Below are positions 59,583 through 64,000 of a stretch of DNA of 64,000 bases, piece by piece (positions within the stretch are counted from its first letter, which is position 1; each line of letters opens with the position of its first letter). The position numbers were made by a program, and so were the translations under genes. Origin of the DNA: Lutraria lutraria (taxonomy: Eukaryota; Mollusca; Bivalvia; Venerida; Mactridae); the NCBI GenBank assembly GCA_964023205.1, contig OZ026833.1, positions 34,760,366-34,824,365 on the forward strand, given 5' to 3'. The notes below the pieces were generated by a model, which saw only the letters and a list, made by a program, of their open reading frames with translations, was not told the origin of the DNA and did not search any database.

Positions 59583-60232
59583 TTCAGTGATCAAGCGTCA
59601 CGTAAAATAATTATAATAGATCACGTGTATACGTTATCTTTGTGGCGCGTGATAGCTGGAACTATTCGGTGCTTATCGGCTGTTTTAGCATTAATATTAT
59701 TAATAATTTATGTTACGGGCCAAACTGTCAGGGTTTTGACTTTGGGACCTACCCATTCATCTGTTGAGAGCCTTCAACCAACGCCTACGTGTAATAAGGA
59801 CAGGTCGGTGGCACTGGAATAAAATCATTCTTAAAGTTGAAGTAGCTCGCGGAAAGGGATCAACTTTATCGTTCATATACTAGTATTACGTAGAAAACAC
59901 AAGATTACTGATATTAGTTTAAGCTGGAAGGGTAGAATCGGTTAACAATTTACAAATGTTAATAGTCAATTTGGCTTAAATTAATGTACAAAAGAGAACG
60001 GAGAAAGGTTTTCGTTCGAGCGGGTCACATTAAAAAAATAAATCAACTACATGTACTACTATTATTATTATTTAATGACATTATAACCTCGGATACGAAA
60101 AAACTATTTAGTATCCAGAAATAGATCTCGATATGAAAAGGTTCAGTAATTAAAGGCCCATTAGTTTTTTTTAGATTTAATGATAAAGAACAATAGATAA
60201 AATGATACTAAAATATAAGGAATAATTTTCAT

Positions 60233-60430
60233 TTGCTCTAAAACAATATTTACATAATGCCTTTCTTTAGCCATATCTCGTAAAAATGTTATCAGATACT
60301 TTTTCTTATTTTTTTGCAAGATCCTTAAAAGATACATAGCTACATTTCTATACGTATTTTGTGATTTAAAAAATTGACATGTTTTCATTGCAAGTAAATC
60401 AGTTTCACTGATATTTTCCTAGGTACATGT
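60233..60430. repeat. dispersed repeat D3, copy 2
   Basis: Same orientation as the copy at 46.76 kb; shares tttgctctaaaacaatattt, aatgcctttctttagccata and gcaagtaaatcagtttcact. Confidence 0.75.
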
Positions 60431-60439
60431 AAAATAAGA

Positions 60440-62660
60440 CCTACTTTAATTTTAACATCCGAAAAGCTTATTTATCAAACCTTAATACATGTACATGTAT
60501 GTAAAGGAAATATTGAAAACGTATCCCAAACATATGAGGTCGGTTATTTTCTAACTAAATTATATCCATATTTATGTCACAGACAGAAGTAACGGACCTG
60601 TATAGTAAATTTGCAATAAATTCTGTATAAGACAACAGAATTTGATCCAACATTACCATAAATGAGAAGAAATGTCACAAAATTCGACTGTTCAACTGAT
60701 ATATTTTTTGCAGCTCCTGTAGTACTGCCTCTGATTTCTATCATTTATTTTGTTTGCTATGGTGATTTTGGTAAAAGTGATGAAATTAAGAACACTTTTT
60801 AAGAATTTAAGGAATGTGGATTGTTTCTTTTGAATTTACGGATGTAACTAAAAAATTAATTATATTCGGAATGACACAACATCCGGTTGTCTAAAATGAA
60901 AAAAAAACAATTAAAATGATTATGTTGGATCATGATGTTTGAATTGTTTTACAACAATCCGTTTGTCTATGTTTTCAGCTATAGGGTCTACAGTCCATAT
61001 TCTAGTTCAAACTCTAACTGGGCGTAAAACGTGCGCAACAGAACATTTGTAAACCGATAAGGGCTGAAGAACACAAGGACCATTGCAGTAAGATACGTAT
61101 CGCGGTAAAATTCGGTCAACGTATTCTGGATGATAATCTCGGGTTGAAAACATTTATTTGGGGGGGGGGGGGGGCTATGGTTTATGTATACCGACTATAT
61201 TTTTGTAATTTATTACCTGGATGAGCACATTACAGTAAAACTATTAATAAGACCACTTTGATACGAATTTGTGTTAGTACTGAGGTGGTGTCGTTGTCAA
61301 GTTCATGTGCATTGTATAGTAAATTAGTAATCTTTTTGATGTGATATTACTGTTGAAAGGGTCCCATACTATAAGGTGTACTTTTGAACGTAAACCCATA
61401 AACCTACTTTAAAGCTATCAGTTTGTAGTTACGCTACCCAAGCTTTATAACAATGTGCTGCTAGATATAAATTTTGTAAACATATTGAAAACATTTATTT
61501 CTCATGACTTCATGTACATCACTTTATACTTCAATTTGAGAATTGAGATAAAAACGATATATGCGGTTTAATATCCAGGAAGAAATTGGTACGCATTGTG
61601 AAGAAATGAAAAATTTAAGGCAGTGTTATTTCGTTAAATTATTTAAAGCGTTTGTAGTAAAGTTTGGTACCTATATATTTATATATTCACATTGAAGTTA
61701 GTTTGTAAACATACTTAGAGCTAATTACTACATTACAACGCATACATATTACCTGTAGTGATTTAACGAGGAAAATAAAAACAATGAATTGCCACAATAA
61801 AGGGCCGTAGTATCCCACAGTGAAGTCACTTCACCTTATTGAAATCTATAATTAAATGTCGCCTGAAAGTGGTTGAATCATAATTCACGGTGTAGCTTGA
61901 AGTAAATTAATCTACAAAATAGCCATAACTGTCATGGAATTCGATTTTAACGGCAAACCTAATGCACGTCACTTTCCATGTCAATTAGAAGAATGAATTA
62001 TATATGATTTCGTAAAATTGGCTTTTGCTGATAAGCTTTGCCGTGCCACTAAAAACCAGCGGTACGGATCATTTTCAAACGTTTACTGTAATATTCATGA
62101 ATTTTTCAGTACAAAAACAAGCAGCCAACCATAGATCGAGTAGCGACGCTCTCGATTTTCTATACAAACTCATGTTTATAAACAGTTGCTTATTATTATT
62201 TCATAGGTTTGCAAATTTCCGTATACTCCAGGGACGGGTTGTTCTCTCTAACTGGCTTTTATCCATACAGTCAATGATGCGATGCAATTTGAAAAACATG
62301 AAAAATCGAAGATTTAAAATATAATACGACTCGAATTACGATCATAATAAATTTGCGGTAACTACCCGAACTCTCATAAAACTTTCCAGGTAGGCGCACA
62401 ATTTGAAACCCAGGTACAGTTAATTTGTGATGTTGATATTTGATACGGCTTAATAATCAGTATTTGCCATTTGGAATACGTGCCCAGTACATGTATATAC
62501 AAAGAGAACGTAAAATTCAAACTCTATCAGTTACTACACACTTATTTAAAATTCCCTCTGAATTTCGATATTGGTAAATTTAGGACTGGTATGATTCTAT
62601 TAATAAAAATACTTTAAAGTTAAAGTAATTGATCAGAAGCGAACAATTTGCATTTAGTCA
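60440..62660. other. gene-free stretch
   Basis: No exon or repeat family recognised apart from a 15-base G run at 61160-61174. A 99-codon frame at 62025-62324 lacks recognisable motifs. Confidence 0.4.
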
Positions 62661-62681
62661 CGTGACTTTAGTCACATGGTA

Positions 62682-62724
62682 AACTGGTTCCCGTTCCATG
62701 TTGCAGTGCAAAGACAAGTCCACA
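62682..62724 (+). mobile_element. truncated foldback element F1 with flanking direct repeat
   Basis: Contains taaactggttcccgttccatgttgcagtgc split here as the left arm (taaactggttcccgttcc) and inner part (catgttgcagtgca, acaagtcc). The right arm is missing. A 10-base repeat tagtcacatg lies before it (about 62669-62679) and again near 62733-62743, possibly its target duplication. Confidence 0.5.
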
Positions 62725-62759
62725 GTATCCAGCCTAGTCACATGTTTCTTTAGACCACA

Positions 62760-64000
62760 ATGTTATTGCATCTTTCATCATCCAATTGTAACTAAATTTA
62801 CTTTAAATGAATAGAATTATACTTAATAAAGCGTAAAAGTGAACGGTACATACAATATATCCGATGAGCAAAAATGCACCAACTTTTTGTTACATGGCTC
62901 CACACACAGTTTTAGTTTAAAATGATTTAAATGTACACTGAAGTTCTATTAGTCGTTTTTTTTTCATTTGCACAATTCTATGGTACATGTATATGTTTTG
63001 TCCCTAACTTGTGACAATTCATCTTTTATTTTCCTTGTACTTCATTTCGTCTTCAGACAATTACTCACTCGTCCGTCCGTCCGTCCGTACAAACAAATTG
63101 GGTTTGGGTGACTCAAGGTTAGGGTTAGGACTCTTTGTTCAACTGGAGTCACTTAAAAAATGTCCATAAGTGGATTTATGTGGCTAAACTCGGGTTTATG
63201 AGGCTAAATTTTAACAAATTTTAACATGGGAAAGCCACTTAAGTATCCTATCGTTAGTAAGTTCGTCCGTCCGTCCATCCGTTTGTTTTTCGAAGCTTTA
63301 ACTCGGTTAATCAGCCGGTCGTTACTCTATCCTCATACTTCACACAAACATTACACTTATAGTGTATTAGAATGCAGCATAGCGACTAAACTACAAATAA
63401 AGCATCATGAGCTTTATTAAAAAATACACGTAGATTTGAATTTTATACGTAAATGTCCATGTTACATGTTATTTACGTTCGGAAATTATACATTAACTGA
63501 TATTTTATGTTAGACCTAGTATGCATAAATTTAGTGAACTGTAAATTTGTAGAGAAAAAATAGACTCTACGTAAATTTTGTAAACTTGCCTTCTATCGTA
63601 GAATTGTGTAAATGAACAAAAACTGATTGATAGAAAAATTAATCATTCTCAAATATAATATAACTGCTTGTTAAACATGTATGCTAAAACTGCATTTCAT
63701 GTGACCATATTTGTATGTGATGTGTATAGTGATATGCTATATTTGATTGTTCCATCAGATCCGTTCGTCAATCCTATATTATGCAAATATGCATCCTTTG
63801 GGGGCTTTTTAGACTTTTAGAATAAAATGTTTCTCTCTCTATTCTGTAAGATTTTGTTCTCTCTGAAACTATTGGAACCAACAAACAAATATACGTGTTG
63901 GCAAACTTCACGATTCAGCGTCTAGCTGATACCCGGGTCTTGAAAATAGTACTGGCGGATTGCGTGCCGTTCTGTAATCAAACGACCATCTTCCTACACC
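62760..64000. other. gene-free stretch with simple repeats
   Basis: No exon recognised. A (gtcc)n simple repeat lies near 63070-63088, and another ccgtccgtcc block near 63265; the same motif occurs at 47745-47770. Confidence 0.4.

Noticed and set aside
59625..59822. 66-codon frame with a hydrophobic segment (LSAVLALILLIIYVT), like a type II anchor of a second glycosyltransferase
   Set aside because: No ATG; the frame starts at GTG, no good acceptor upstream and no catalytic exon downstream in the window.
62025..62324. 99-codon plus-strand frame
   Set aside because: Non-ATG start, no motif, no splice context.

Overview
This is an AT-rich, repeat-rich animal nuclear DNA window with a 148-base assembly gap at its left edge. 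Spliced genes with GT-AG introns, many short dispersed inverted-repeat elements, tRNA-derived SINEs and minisatellite-bearing elements point to a marine invertebrate, most likely a bivalve mollusc. That placement is inferred from gene and repeat style and was not checked by a search.

Layout. (1) 1015-4390, plus: the last six coding exons of a carotenoid oxygenase (BCO/ninaB/RPE65 family); the 5' part lies in or beyond the gap. (2) 5641-10603, minus: a complete six-exon AIMP1 gene (306 aa), convergent with gene 1. (3) About 10.83-12.47 kb, minus: a 5'-truncated, frameshifted LINE. (4) 14277-33510, plus: a complete 16-exon MOSPD2 gene (536 aa; CRAL-TRIO, MSP and C-terminal membrane anchor). Its introns hold most of the well-defined transposons: three tRNA-Ala-like units, an internally deleted piggyBac, two pogo-like elements, a TTAA-flanked MITE and a TA-flanked MITE. 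(5) 33.5-47.4 kb: no recognisable gene; hairpin elements, a class-II tRNA SINE, a tandem-repeat element and half of an inverted dispersed repeat pair. (6) 47444-48928, plus: a two-exon GT32-type glycosyltransferase with a type II membrane anchor and a GC-AG intron. (7) 49-64 kb: mostly intergenic, with several SINEs and MITEs and two or three weak exon candidates that I could not identify.

The genes are ordinary, unrelated housekeeping or metabolic loci (carotenoid/retinoid metabolism, tRNA synthetase scaffold, ER contact-site tether, Golgi glycosylation) and show no sign of forming a joint system. The interest lies in the mobile DNA. A palindromic hAT-like MITE occurs twice with intact 8-bp target duplications. 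A palindromic foldback family has a 9-bp target duplication, and a paralogous empty site lies 10 kb away. A 74-bp hairpin occurs three times with the same arm asymmetry. A SINE has a class-II tRNA head carrying UCA in the anticodon position in all three copies.
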